Positions 51,201-64,000 of a DNA stretch of 64,000 nucleotides are shown piece by piece (within the stretch, counting starts at the first letter, position 1; every line of letters begins with the position of its first letter). The notes under the pieces were generated by a model. That model ran no database searches. It worked only from the letters and a program-made list of their open reading frames with translations, and was not told the origin of the DNA. This stretch comes from Paramecium tetraurelia (Eukaryota; Ciliophora; Oligohymenophorea; Peniculida; Parameciidae), in the NCBI RefSeq assembly GCF_000165425.1, contig NW_001799422.1, positions 1,206 through 65,205 of the forward strand. Reading direction: 5' to 3'. The translations under genes were made by a program, and so were the position numbers.

Positions 51201-51477
51201 CCCTCTAAACATTACGTCATAAGGATTCGTAAATTAGAAGAAAGTGAAATCCCTCGTTAAATAAGTTTGGGTATCTCCCGGTATCTCTCCCTAAGAAAAT
51301 GAAGTATTTTATTGTATATACCCATAGTGCGTAATTGCTTGATGACATAATTGCTTCATCTTGGGCTTAACTCTTAATTACACTTAGTAAAACGAAAGGA
51401 ATAATAATGGCCAATACTAGGAACGAAACTGTGCAACAGGTTAAAGTAGATAATATAATTTTCCATTTCTTATCCAT
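48299..51477 (-). CDS. Oversized CD36/scavenger-receptor family protein
   Basis: 1,041 residues, introns of 31 and 22 nt. It has the family layout: a hydrophobic segment close to the N-terminus (residues about 10-32), a long extracytoplasmic part, and a second hydrophobic segment (LAIIFYVVAFLFLVSSITVF) before a 39-residue tail. The N-terminal part carries CD36 signatures: FTNPYDVMFRGKKPILVEKG followed by PYTYQ. N-glycosylation sequons (NFT, NST, NTT, NET) are plentiful. CD36, SR-BI and LIMP-2 are about 470-510 residues, so this ectodomain is about doubled. Probable roles are lipid uptake or lysosomal targeting; these are family inference. Confidence 0.78.
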
Positions 51478-52478
51478 TTATATAAAATAATATTTCAATC
51501 ATTCTATTGTTAAGTTTGATTATCATATTTTCGAGCAGATTTGAATCAACACTTTTAAATTGGAAATGAATATTTTTATACATTGAATTCTTTCCTGCAC
51601 AAATTGACTTTGGTTTTCAAAAATCTTTATCGTATTTGTTGGTTTTCAAAACTCTTTTTTCTATTGATTCGGTTAATAATCTGACCAGCAACTTTGGTAA
51701 CATCACAAAAGGACTCCCATGTTGAAATATGAAGGATGCATTAGTTCTGAATCCAGCTATATCGTTTTCATTAATTTGGTTACTTTATCGTCTTAGATTT
51801 TATATATTCTTTATATTGGTTCAAAAGCTCATTTAGGTTCCTTTTTAAATGTATTCACTATAATCCACACTAAATTCAATATTTTTGATTAAGATTTTGC
51901 AAAATATTGTTATCTCCATATTGAAAGGACCTTTTACTCAAATTTATCTATTAATCCTAATTTTATGAGTAGAGACAATTTGATTCTTAGACTGAGTAAT
52001 CTTTGTATCTTTTGTTAACGCACTATTATAACCCTCTTTTTATTAAATTGGTTAAATATCATATAGTTTATTCATTCATTTAATTAACACAATCTTTCAT
52101 ATAATCGATAAATTCTATTTTATATCAATTAGAGTAAAAACTAATTAAATTCTCAGTAATAATTATTTTTTCAATAATTATACTGCTAAAACAGATTTGA
52201 TATTTAGTTTGAAGATTTTGCCCCCACTATTATGTCTATTGTTTAGAATATATAGGTTAATGAAATTACAAAAATATAGAATGATTTTGGTGTTCCACTT
52301 GCTCAAAATTTAACCTTCTGACTAAGAACTTATATTTTGTTTATGATTAATTCAATTCTGAAATCAAAATTTGTTGTTGTTTAATATGCTGTAATAATAT
52401 ACATTGCATTAAATATTATAAATATTATTTATAAAGGATACATAATATTATCGTTACTACAACAACTGATAAATTTTA
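51478..52478. other. Intergenic, nothing recognised
   Basis: About 1,000 bases upstream of the CD36-like start. AT-rich, no consistent open frame with the ciliate code, no visible motif or repeat. It would hold the promoter of the CD36-like gene. Confidence 0.55.
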
Positions 52479-55335
52479 TCATTTCTAATTTTCCCATTCT
52501 TTAAGATTGTCTTCTAAATTTTTTAATGGCACTTCCAATCCTGTCTATAAGACCTATGCTGTTAAATCATAGGCAGGTTTAACGATGAACTAATTGGTAT
52601 ATAAATGAAATATACTTTGATGAATGAAATTTCTTATTTGGCTAATAATTAATTGAAATTTGGAGTTCCTAATGGTAAGAAATGCTGAGTAATAGGTAAC
52701 GATAGTTGTTTCTCTTCAGCAACCTAATCTGAAAATTCAGTAGCGATTCGATTTGACCACTTCTATGCCATTTTGAATGTTTTAGATTACATGGTCAAAT
52801 CACAAGTATGGACAATAGCACTGGATAGGAACTTTTTGTCTTCTTCCTTTTGTATAAATGGCTCATCAGGAAGTTTGGATAACTTGAGTTCCAATAGTTT
52901 GACTATCTCGAAGTGTTTCTTCATGTCTGTTCCCAAGATATTGGCAATGGCATATTTTCTAAATATCTAACATTGATCCTAACTAAGGGAACTCAGAATA
53001 TTGTATTTTTCTTTTTAAAGTATCTTAAACATCACTGAAGCATGATGATTTTCTAGTACAGATTCATCATTATATCTCAATGCTAATTTGGATAACTTTT
53101 GACTCTCGAAATGATTGTTACGTCCCGTATGATCAATATCATGACATAAAGCAGATAGTAAAGCAGTGAATTAAATGAATTTATCAAAGTATTGATTCAT
53201 GCTTTTACTCTTTATGATGTAATAACAAGCATGAGCAACAGTGAATCCATGATCATAGTTATGAAATGGGTTCTGTCGATAACTATACTTTTCTTGGACA
53301 ATAACAGTGAACTAGTAAAATACTTCTTTGTTGATTTGATAAAGATCTATGAAATTGCACAAATGAAATAGAGCCCATGTATATCTTAATTATTCATGTT
53401 TGTCTTGAACAACAGTGATGTCAAAAGAATAGTCACTAAGATTAGAAATGTCATTGGCATCTAGAGTATAAAGATCGAATTCTAATTTAGATAACTTAGA
53501 TACTTTTGATGTTTGTAAGTTCAGTCTCAATTATATACTATTGACTTCTTTGGACTGGATTTTTTATATCTTTGATTGATTCAGCCTTGTAATATTCCAT
53601 CACATAAGATGATCTGATGTCATCAGTAATTGATTATTAATTATACACTTCTTTCAGTATGTCTTTCTCTTTCAGTAAATCAATGATTTCCTCATCAGAC
53701 AAATTAACCTTAAGATACTCCCTCATCACTATGCATGCTTTAGATAGCTTCTCCATTTTGATATTAATTAAAGCTGCCTTGCTCAATTCTTGCAATTTGC
53801 TTTCACTCGACATTTAAGCAGATATCCTGTGATCATCCTCAAATTTTCTTTTATAAAATTAAAGTTACATACTTTTTAGGTGCATTAAACACTATGTAAT
53901 AGTCAGTAATCTCATCCTCTTCGTTTCTTTTGGCAAAGAGATCAACATCTACTGCTTTGTCGCTGAAACAAATCTGGCAGACACTGACAGCTCCTTTGAC
54001 TGAAGACTTCAATTCCTGCATTTTTTGGATGAGACTCTGCTTGTTCACTTACTCCAATTAGAGATCTTCCAATGAACCTCCCTTGATCAACATGAAATAC
54101 CAAGAATCAGGGATACAGCAACTCTAATATCTTATGTTTCTATCTCCATCTAATTAGATGTATAATTTATTTGGGGAATTGACCTCAAGCATTTGTTTCA
54201 GGAACTCCTCATTCTTCAAATCCTTCAATTAGTATGTCAGTCTCTACCATAATTGTTGAATCTAGAATTCCTTTTAGATAATCTTACATAATCACTGAAC
54301 GTAATCATATCTATGTTTGGAGATTCGATCTTAATGTAGTATTTGATTTTTTTGTCCAATTTAACTGGCAACACAACATAACCATGCTAATCTATGATCA
54401 AATCATTCATGTATTATATTTGATCTGGCATTTCGATCCAGCTGTATAATAATTACAACACTCATACCATTGACTTGACAGCACTTCCGTAACTTATGAT
54501 CGAATAATTTCTTAGCAAATCCTCGTTGAGTTCTTAATGAACCTTGACTTGATTCCTCTTATGATACTCACTAGGTTTTCTTTGCTAGATGTTATAGATA
54601 TAAATCTCACTCATATATTTCTTTTTGAAAATCGTAAGCAAGTGAAATAAACTGATCCAATATCAATCTATAATCTGGGAATGCCTTAAATGGTACATCC
54701 TTCACATCGTAAATCAAGTATGAATACTTGTTTTTGTACACATATAATTCATTTGTACCGAAGAGGTTATCGAGTTCACTTCCATTCACGTTGGTGCTCT
54801 CCTTGAATTTTAATAATTTCTGATAAGCATTCTCAAATTCCTTTATGTGAGTTGACATCCCATTCACTTTCTTGTTTATCTCATAAATAACTGTAAATGC
54901 AGGACTGCCCAAAATTAAATCTGCTATTTGCTGCAAGAATTCTAAACAGTTTTCAGACATGAGTTGCATATTCATAGTGTAAAAAAGGATGGAGTCTAGT
55001 TTCTTGAAAAAGTTCTAAGAAATTTGATGAATTCATACCATGAAATCTTCAATTTTCTTATCTATTTGATGACACAACTATTATTGCAAAATTCAGATTT
55101 GACTTTGTTCGCGTTAACATCATCTTCCTTAAATAATATGTATGAATTACCTCACTCGACTCTAATCACTGTATACGATATTTAGAAACTAAAACTCTTC
55201 CAACATCTTTTGAAGGTGATGCAATTTACTCAATTGTTTCAAAGATAAACTGATCGTCTACTTATCTGATATTATCTAAGTAAGCAAATCATCTGTGAGA
55301 CTGAAAGAGTCCACAAATCTCGTAGTTAAATTCAT
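52479..55335 (-). CDS. 3',5'-cyclic-nucleotide phosphodiesterase
   Basis: 874 residues in ten exons (introns 23, 22, 24, 26, 26, 26, 25, 34 and 26 nt; exon sum exact). The C-terminal third is a class I PDE catalytic domain with the metal-binding H-D signature: FHNYDHGFTVAHA, SALCHDIDHTGRNN, ENHHASV and VHTCDLT, ending near FIVKPAYDLT. The N-terminal 500 residues include probable GAF-like regulatory modules (QIQYMNDLIIDQHGYVVLPV) but are too diverged for a firm call. It hydrolyses cAMP or cGMP, second messengers controlling ciliary beating in ciliates. Several intron choices (22 and 34 nt) are only inferred from the frame. Divergent from the MYB gene, 74 bp between starts. Confidence 0.83.
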
Positions 55336-55409
55336 TTAATTAAATTATTTATGGGAAAACCTAGATATTTTTTAAATTAATAAGGAAACTTAAAAAATAT
55401 AAAAAATAA

Positions 55410-56923
55410 ATGCAATCATCTGATAACCTCCTTGTTGATGATTTCCATCAAAACTTTCTCATCTTTTACGCCAAAGCCAAAGACATTACCAATGTTAGAT
55501 TTAATTATATGAGAGAATTGTACAACCTTGGAGTGGATTCTTTCCCTGACAATCAAGAAGTCTTCACTATTCAACAAAATAACAAGTTGAATTTGCAATC
55601 TTAATAAAACAAGCTGAAAAAGAACTGGACAGATGATGATAAAAAGGTGCTCATATGGTTGGTTGGCAAATGGACCGCCTTTAATAAAAGAGACATCAAA
55701 TCTATAGTATATCAATTCAACTCTATTTGAAGAGCGATGCTGACTGGAATTCCATTGCCAGCATGATGCCAAGGAGAGACGCCTTCAAATGCAAATAGAA
55801 GTGGCTTCAAATGCTCAAACTGCCCTTGTAACAAGCTCCATGGACCCTCCCTGAAGATGAACTTCTCAGATCCATAATATATGACTACCAAAATTAGAAC
55901 AAAGGAAACAAATGGAGTCAGATTGCCACCACTCTAAACAAAATCAGCCAATCAAATGTGCATAGAAATGGTAAATAGTGCAGAGAACGATGGAACAATC
56001 ATCTCAATCCCTTCATCAATAGGTATTAATAACATGTAAATATTATCTACAAGAAATCCTTGGCAATTGAATGAAGATTTGAATTTGTTAGAATTATCCA
56101 TCTAAAATGGGAAGAAGTGGGCCTTGATTTCAAAAAAACTAAAAATACCAAGAAGTGAGAATAGTGTCAAAAATAGATTCAATTGTCTCTTAAGGAAGGA
56201 ACGAAGTCAAAAAACAGGGTAGGCTATATTAATTATAGAAGGAAAAAAGATGAAGAAGAAAGTGAATCAGAAGAATCTAAGATTTCGAATTTTCCATCCG
56301 CAGAGGAGTTGAATCACGATGAAATCAAACTCATACACACAATCATCAAAAAAATAGAGTGGAGAATCCAATAAAGTGAAAACCTCCGAGAAAATGAACA
56401 GAAAGACATGGTCAAAGAAGAACACCAAGATATTGTTAAAAAAGTAAAAGTCGAATCTAATTTACCTCCAAAGAGGGAATTAAGATAATCACAACCTATC
56501 CCTAAAAACTAGGATAAAATCAACCTAGAAATTAAAGACTGTCAACTCTCAGAAGTTGAAATCAGCACACTTCAACCTTGCTTAATTAATAAAGAGAAAA
56601 ATTAAATATTTTTTGTTTCCCCTGAACAACTCCATCTTTATCTAAACAAATCAGATATTAGTTAATAAAGTACCTTTTAAGAAAACAATCTGTCCAATCA
56701 AAACAGTCTAGGTTCCTATTTTTATGATCCAAAACTATACCGATCTTACGTCATGATGCAATAAACTGAATATCCTCAAATTTAGAGTGGAGTTTATCAG
56801 TAAAGATCTATTCTTAATCCTAATGTGTTGGGAACTTTCCCCAGTATTAATAACTATCCCTTTTCTATGAACATGTCAGCTTATCCATCTCAAGCAAACT
56901 TGATGGCTCCATTACAAAGATGA
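55410..56923 (+). CDS. Three-repeat MYB-like DNA-binding protein
   Basis: 478 residues, introns of 26, 31 and 20 nt. Three MYB/SANT repeats follow each other: a first with DWNSIASMMPRRDAFKCKQKW, a second with APWTLPEDELL...WSQIATTL...GKQCRERW, a third with NPWQLNEDLNLLELSI...WALISKKL...NSVKNRF. The regularly spaced tryptophans and the CRERW and KNRF recognition-helix ends are those of c-MYB-type R1R2R3 proteins or SNAPc/Bas1-like factors. The remaining 250 residues are acidic then Gln/Tyr/Pro-rich, probably an activation region. A nuclear transcription regulator is likely; target unknown. Confidence 0.86.
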
Positions 56924-56968
56924 TCATATATATATTATATTTATCAATATTATTAACAAACAATTTAT

Positions 56969-57774
56969 TCATTTCAATTCTAAATTATAAACTTCACATT
57001 TCCTAACAGTTAATAACCAGGTTACAAAGGATTGGTTTGTCTTTAGTTTGCATTCCTTTTACATCGTATTAGTTTATGCAAAATTGATATCTTGGATATG
57101 TTAGTTATCTTCTAAGATTCTTTTGGAATTACTTAAAAGTATCTGATTAAGTCACAATTATGTCCTAAGTGAATGGCAAGACACTTTTCAATTTAGTCAT
57201 GTCTCTGCAATGATCCTAAGAATACGATCCCTCTGCAGGTTCAATTATCTGTTCTCCCCTCTTATAAAAACTAGGTGGTATTTACGAATCTGGTAGAAGT
57301 TTTCTTTACTTCTTGCTCTTCCAAAGGATTGAGTTAGTAAATTTTCAATTATTTAGGTTTGGAACTCTCTTTAATAAAGTGCTAGTTTATATTCACGAGA
57401 TTCTACCTCTTGATTATATGATCAGTAATTTTACAATTTAAAATATTTATTGTATCTCTTATAAATTCATTAGGTTATAATATGTCAACTTCTTTATATG
57501 ATGCAATAATATAAATTGGTTCTAACGGATTTATTCCCCTGTTTATTTTATACTTAGCTATCTGAGGCTTAGTTCTCTAGATTTGAACTTATTGGTTAGA
57601 TCGATGTCATCAATTTAGAATCTTTCCTTTAAGATCTTATTCTTGTTTGGGATATTGTAACTTTATTAAAGTAGGTTTCATTCATAAATTGTACTTTTTG
57701 AGTAAGGTAGTTGTTGTATATTTATAGTTTTAAGTGATAGATGGTAATTCCCTTTATAGTTTAGTTAAGAACAT
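56969..57774 (-). CDS. Hypothetical protein, 230 aa
   Basis: 230 residues in five exons (introns 34, 32, 25 and 22 nt; exon sum exact). Segments such as KPIYIIASYKEVDILQPNE, RFRGEQIIEPAEGSYSQDHC and SFVTWLLTVRKCEVYNLELK look like a folded domain, but I recognise no family. The start is the first ATG in the open region; the frame is open upstream of it without another ATG. The long introns make the model less certain. Confidence 0.55.
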
Positions 57775-57954
57775 ACTGATGGTTGATTAGTTCGTTCCTT
57801 TTAGGGTCAGATCAATCAAAATGATTTTGTTCTTTGATTGAATATATGTTAATTTTACTAGACGTAGAATAAAAAATTAGAGTTCGTGATTTTAGACAAG
57901 AAAGATATTTGAATTAATTTATTTTTTTATATTTTTGGTTGTTTTATTAGATTG

Positions 57955-59695
<1,741 letters not shown>

Positions 59696-59737
59696 AAACC
59701 AAAACTTATAATTAATTTAATCTTTGAAAACTCGAAA

Positions 59738-61614
59738 ATGCCATAAACTCAACAATTATTGTAGATGGTCTTGGTATTTCTAAGGGATCAAAAATTATAC
59801 AAGAGTCTTCTGCATTTGGAACTGGAGACACAAGTAACTGATTTTCGTATCATCCTAATTACTAGATTTCGATAGACAACTACACAAGAGAATTATCATT
59901 TCTGAGATAGCAAATTTTGGATGGCAATTTTATTGGGGCAGAACAATATCTCCAGCCATTGAAAACCAGATTGAATGATCAATTTTCGTATGTGTTGTTG
60001 GAATTGAAGAAACAATAATATTTTGAATTGATAAATGCAAAACCAGATGTAGAGATACTTATAACATTATTGCGACAAATCGAATAATTGGCATCGTCAG
60101 AAGTGTATAAAAACCTTTGTTATTTTTTGACGCTGTCTTGTATCCGCGATCATCCAGACTTCGGCGATTGGAGCATTGAGAAGGTAAAGATCGAGTGTCT
60201 CTAATCTTTTAGGGAAGACTAGATTGCTTCGAAGGAATTGCCTCAGTGCTTAAGAATTTAGGTAAAACTTTTCGCATAGAAAAATACAATGGCATTACAC
60301 TTCAACAATTATACGAAAAAGTCGAAGAAGATGAAGAAAATAACAAACATTCCAAATGTATTAGTAATACTTATAGAATATTAGTTTACTCCAAAAAGAA
60401 ATCCCAATTCCAAATGCAATAGTCTAGTTCCTCATAATTGCCTGTTGACTTCGACAAAAATATCATCATAGAGAAATTGCACATCTCAGACATCAACGAA
60501 AATGATCAATCAATGATAAGGAAGGAAAGTATTTTGAACTCTACTCCACCTCACAGCAATAGCAGTATACAGTCACAACTCTTTAATTATAAATTTGATG
60601 AAATGGATTAAGTTGCCACATTGTCAGACACTCATCCCATCAGAGCAGCTGCATTTTCATCAGATGGTGAAATGTTTGCAATCGGAACCAATTCCAAGAG
60701 TCTCAGGATCTTTTCAATGAAATCTGTATTGCAGGAAAGTCAAGTTGAAATGTAGATGGAAAAGTAAAACCATCATCAAGGATCTATCTATTGTATAGAT
60801 TGGAGTAGATCAGGAAGATTGATAGGAACTGGAAGCAATGATAAAACTGTTAAATTGTACAATGTAGAAGATGAAACAGATTTCGTTTTGATTGGTCACA
60901 GGGGTTTAGTAAGATCAGTATGCTTCAGTGATGAGAATCGATTGATGTCAGCTGGATAGGATGCTGTTATCAAAATATGGGATGTGGAAACTTAAAAATG
61001 CATTCGAAATCTCGAAGGCCACACATAAACAATATATTGGTATCCATATTAAATATAATGTTGATAGTCTCTAGACTGCAGGAGATGGATCCTATCAAGT
61101 ATCGTGTGGTATGGATAGGACTTTGAGAATCTGGGATTAGAGAACTAGCAGGGCCTAAGGAGTAATGACCATGCAAACAGAAATTAATTATGTTTCCCTG
61201 TCAGAATCAACAACCAATTATAATCTATAAAATTTAGTGAAGGGATCCAAGAAGGCTCCTTAGTTCTCATCTTAAGGATTGGCAGTACTTGCTCATTCTG
61301 ATGGCGTAGTTTCAGTTTGGAATATTCAACATTAGAAGTGTGTAAAAACATTGAAACATCATACTATGGATTGTAGATGTGTTGAGTTTGATCCAACAGG
61401 TAGATATATCTGTAGTGTATCATTTGATTCAACTATTGCCCTTTATGATTGGGAACAACAGAAATTAATTACTTAAATTACTGATCACGAGGATCGAGTA
61501 GTCTTATGTAAATGGCATCCATTCTATCCTTTTATTCTGAGCACATCAGCAGATTGTACTGGTAGAATATTTGCTCCTCATGGTTTTTTAGTATAATTAA
61601 TGAAATCTTTATGA
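59738..61614 (+). CDS. WDR47 (nemitin)-like LisH/CTLH/WD40 protein
   Basis: 595 residues, introns of 32, 29 and 28 nt. LisH (LLQMVLVFLRDQKLYKSLLH), CTLH (LSFLRQQILDGNFIGAEQYL) and LCYFLTLSCIRDHPDFGDW with CFEGI match WDR47 block by block. The C-terminal propeller repeats (PIRAAAFSSDGEMFAIGTNS, HHQGSIYCIDWSRSGRLIGT, MDCRCVEFDPTGRYICSVSF, HEDRVVLCKWHPF) also follow WDR47. Vertebrate WDR47 is about 920 residues; the disordered middle is shorter here. WDR47 binds microtubules and, with CAMSAPs, builds the ciliary central pair; a ciliary role is thus plausible. Confidence 0.87.
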
Positions 61615-61700
61615 AATAATTAAAATATTATCATTAAAAACTCTTATTTAGGATAGACCATATTATATTATTAATTTATTCAGTATAAATATATATAATA

Positions 61701-62539
61701 TCATTAAACAGAGATAATAAAAATCTATTAAATTTAAATTTGAAGTTGAAGGATTTCGCTATTGAATATGCTGCATTAATGCAATAGAGTTTTTGCTATT
61801 TAAATATTAGTATAGTTGCACTTGAGCATCAATCTCAGTTTGAATATTTAAAAATGATCTTCATGGTTCAACGATGAATTTCCAAGAATAATTATCAACT
61901 TACTAATTGCAATGAACTCTAATATTTTTGCTTATTCTTGATAATACTTGATCTTATCTGTTTTAGAATCAAAGGTCCTACAGTAGATTTCAATCCTCCT
62001 AACTTCTAAAGTAGCAATTCCGCAAGTTCTTGTCTATCTTCGTTCAAAAAATAGTAAATCATTTGAATCTCTGAAGCAAGTTAATAATTGGAAATCAATG
62101 CTTAGAAAAATTTGAACTAAATCTGGACAATACCTCATTTCAAAATCCTTTAATAAGCGAATAATATAGTTATAAATCAAAATTCTTTCTGCATCAAAAG
62201 TATTCATCCTAACCTCTTTGGCATATCTTCAGAATTAAATGGATTAATAATCAAATTATTTATCATCTTTATGTAATTGGATACAAAAATATGTATTAAA
62301 AATAAAATCTCCTTTTCTGATAATCAAATAATAATCAATATATTATAGAACCATCTCAATTAAATGCAGAAATACTGTAATAGGTATATTAATGTGATAT
62401 TATTAAGATATCCTCGATTCAATAGAAAATTAGTTGATAGCCTATTTTCTCCAAAAGTATAAAAACAATCAAAATAAAACACACTTTTAGCATAAAAATA
62501 TATGGATCGCTTTTTGAATTTAAGAACTGATTAAAACAT
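61701..62539 (-). pseudogene. Degenerate membrane-type gene remnant
   Basis: The last part, 61701-62207, is an uninterrupted ciliate-code ORF of 168 aa beginning MNTFDAERILIYNYIIRLLK and including CPDLVQIFLSIDFQLLTCF. Upstream, two frames are open in pieces (from ATG 62537-62539: KRSIYFYAKSVFYF...) but both meet TGAs (62229-62231 and about 62320) that no plausible 18-35 nt intron removes cleanly. I read it as a decayed gene, or a gene whose 5' structure I failed to solve. No family recognised. Confidence 0.4.
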
Positions 62540-63105
62540 TTACATTAATTAATTTAAATAGGTATTATACTTGTATTAAATCTTTAGTAAAATTACCTTT
62601 TTCATATTGTTAGGTAATATTTTTGTTAATCATTTAAATCAAATTAATTAAAAAAATAATTATCCATCAGATTTTTCTTTCTAAATAAAAAAAGGAGAAA
62701 CGTGTAATGTCGTTAACTCATCCCTATACTAAAGGCTAATAAATTTTCTATGGTTAAATCTATAAAAAATATTAATAAAAGAGTTTATGATAAACATAGG
62801 TTTACTCTATCACCCAACCTTTCGATCAAATTTCCCTTATACTTTACCTTAGTGTACCTCACTTTCTCGAATGTATATTTCATATTCTTCCATTGAAAGC
62901 AACATATATGTTCCATAAATTTAAAATTATTACTATTTCATAAATGCTTTGAGATAAGGGTAATTATATCAATTATGCTATTTTAACTGCTATAAATGTT
63001 ATAATCCTAGGGGTTTATAATAGTTTATTAGTAATGATTAATTATATTTAAGATATATATGAATTTATGCAAATTTTGAGTAAAATTTGAATAATTAAAT
63101 TTATA
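62540..63105. other. Intergenic, nothing recognised
   Basis: About 570 AT-rich bases upstream of the last gene. No open frame or motif stands out. Confidence 0.55.
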
Positions 63106-64000
63106 ATGAGTTTAGAGATTCTCGATTATCTCAAGCAAGAGAATTAATAATTGTAAGAGCAGGTTCGTGAGCTCTAAGGATTGCTTTAATTGAATAAGTA
63201 GGCCTTGAAGGTATTGATGCCTCAAACAAGTGATGAATAACATAAAGGACTATTAACAGTATTAAAGAATTTGTAGGAGGAAAATGAAACATTACAAATG
63301 AAAATGGAGAAATTAGTTAAATAGCGTAACGAAGCTTAATGTGATTAATTGATAAATCAGCAAATAACAGAGGAGGTCTAAAGATAAGAGAAAGAACTAA
63401 TTTTATCATTACAATAAAAAATGCAGGGCTTGCAAGAAAATCTGATGTCTGCTGAAAGTAAGTTAGCGAAAATGGAGGAATTAAAACCGGAATATGACGA
63501 AATAGCTGGAGTGGTAATCAAATTTAGAGAAGTATGTGATCCTGATCTTATTGGACTAAAAATGCATAATGAAATTCAAATGCTAAATGAGCAACTCTTA
63601 ATTGAGCAGAAATAGAAATAGAAATTAATCAAAGAAAAATAGAGCATATAAGGACTAAATTTAGTAATTTAAGAATTTTATTTTATTAGAGATTGATGAA
63701 TGAATTATTGCAATAAAAGAGCATGGCTCATGCTGGTAACAAACTGATTTTCATGAATAAAGATCCAGAATAATTAATTGATTTTTAGGCAAGAGCCCTT
63801 AAGTTAATGGATAACTCTTCCTCTTGTGATACACCTTCTTCAAAATCCTCAGAGGCTCCTCTAGATGGAAATTATTCTCCTAAGATTTAATAGTTTTAGT
63901 TGAATTCAACAAAGGGAACAGTTATTCCTAAGCTTGATTTAACAAGAGCTAAATAAATATAGGAGATTAATGCTAAAAGATAAATACAATAGACTTAAAA
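63106..64000 (+). CDS. Coiled-coil protein, 3' end beyond window
   Basis: At least 280 residues, cut off by the window edge; one 26-nt intron. From residue 5 to about 190 it is an almost unbroken coiled coil (YLKQENQQLQEQVRELQGLL, NLQEEENETLQ-like heptads, EEVQRQEKELILSLQQK). After the intron the chain turns Ser/Gln-rich (DNSSSCDTPSSKSSEAPL). Start is the first ATG after TGA. Probably cytoskeletal; no family recognised. Confidence 0.8.

Overview
The window reads as macronuclear DNA of a ciliate very close to Paramecium (P. tetraurelia or a sibling). It is strongly AT-rich. Long protein frames open only if TAA and TAG are read as glutamine and TGA is the only stop. Nearly every gene is cut by tiny introns of about 18-35 nt (GTA...TAG), and genes sit tens of bases apart on both strands. 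ORFs called with the standard code are therefore fragments. All gene models here come from hand translation with the ciliate code; for most multi-exon genes the exon sum is an exact multiple of three, which is the main internal check.

Layout. 0.3-8.1 kb: a giant gene with a VLIG-type GTPase, a Cys/His cluster and a C-terminal VWA domain. 9.0-10.2 kb: a PP2A/PP4-like phosphatase relic that has lost two metal-binding histidines. 10.2-13.7 kb: a 3.5-kb stretch with no recognisable gene, unusual for this genome type. 13.7-25 kb: divergent tubulin, a Cys-rich gene fragment, UTP15, tandem cytochrome b5, a TMBIM/BI-1 membrane protein, phosphomevalonate kinase, a centrin-like EF-hand protein, a pseudokinase and a GSK3-like kinase. 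25-40 kb: a large ankyrin protein, a deoxynucleoside kinase, an F-box/Sec10-like protein, an RsmI-type methylase with a probable mitochondrial leader, tRNA-Ala(CGC), a BAH-PHD protein and an amino-acid transporter. 40-48 kb: CFAP57, a tiny MGCS protein and JMJD6. 48-64 kb: an oversized CD36-like protein, a cyclic-nucleotide phosphodiesterase, a three-repeat MYB, a WNK kinase, a WDR47-like protein and the start of a coiled-coil protein.

There is no operon logic. Neighbours are functionally mixed and often paired divergently (15 to 117 bp between start codons) or convergently (32 bp between stops). A loose theme is the ciliary and cytoskeletal apparatus: CFAP57, tubulin, centrin-like protein, WDR47 and coiled-coil proteins.

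The best candidate for something undescribed is the VLIG-like GTPase fused to a zinc-binding cluster and a VWA domain. Secondary candidates are the histidine-less phosphatase relic beside the gene desert, the doubled-length CD36 protein and the RsmI enzyme with a large acidic insertion. I saw no CRISPR array, insertion sequence, phage or rRNA gene.
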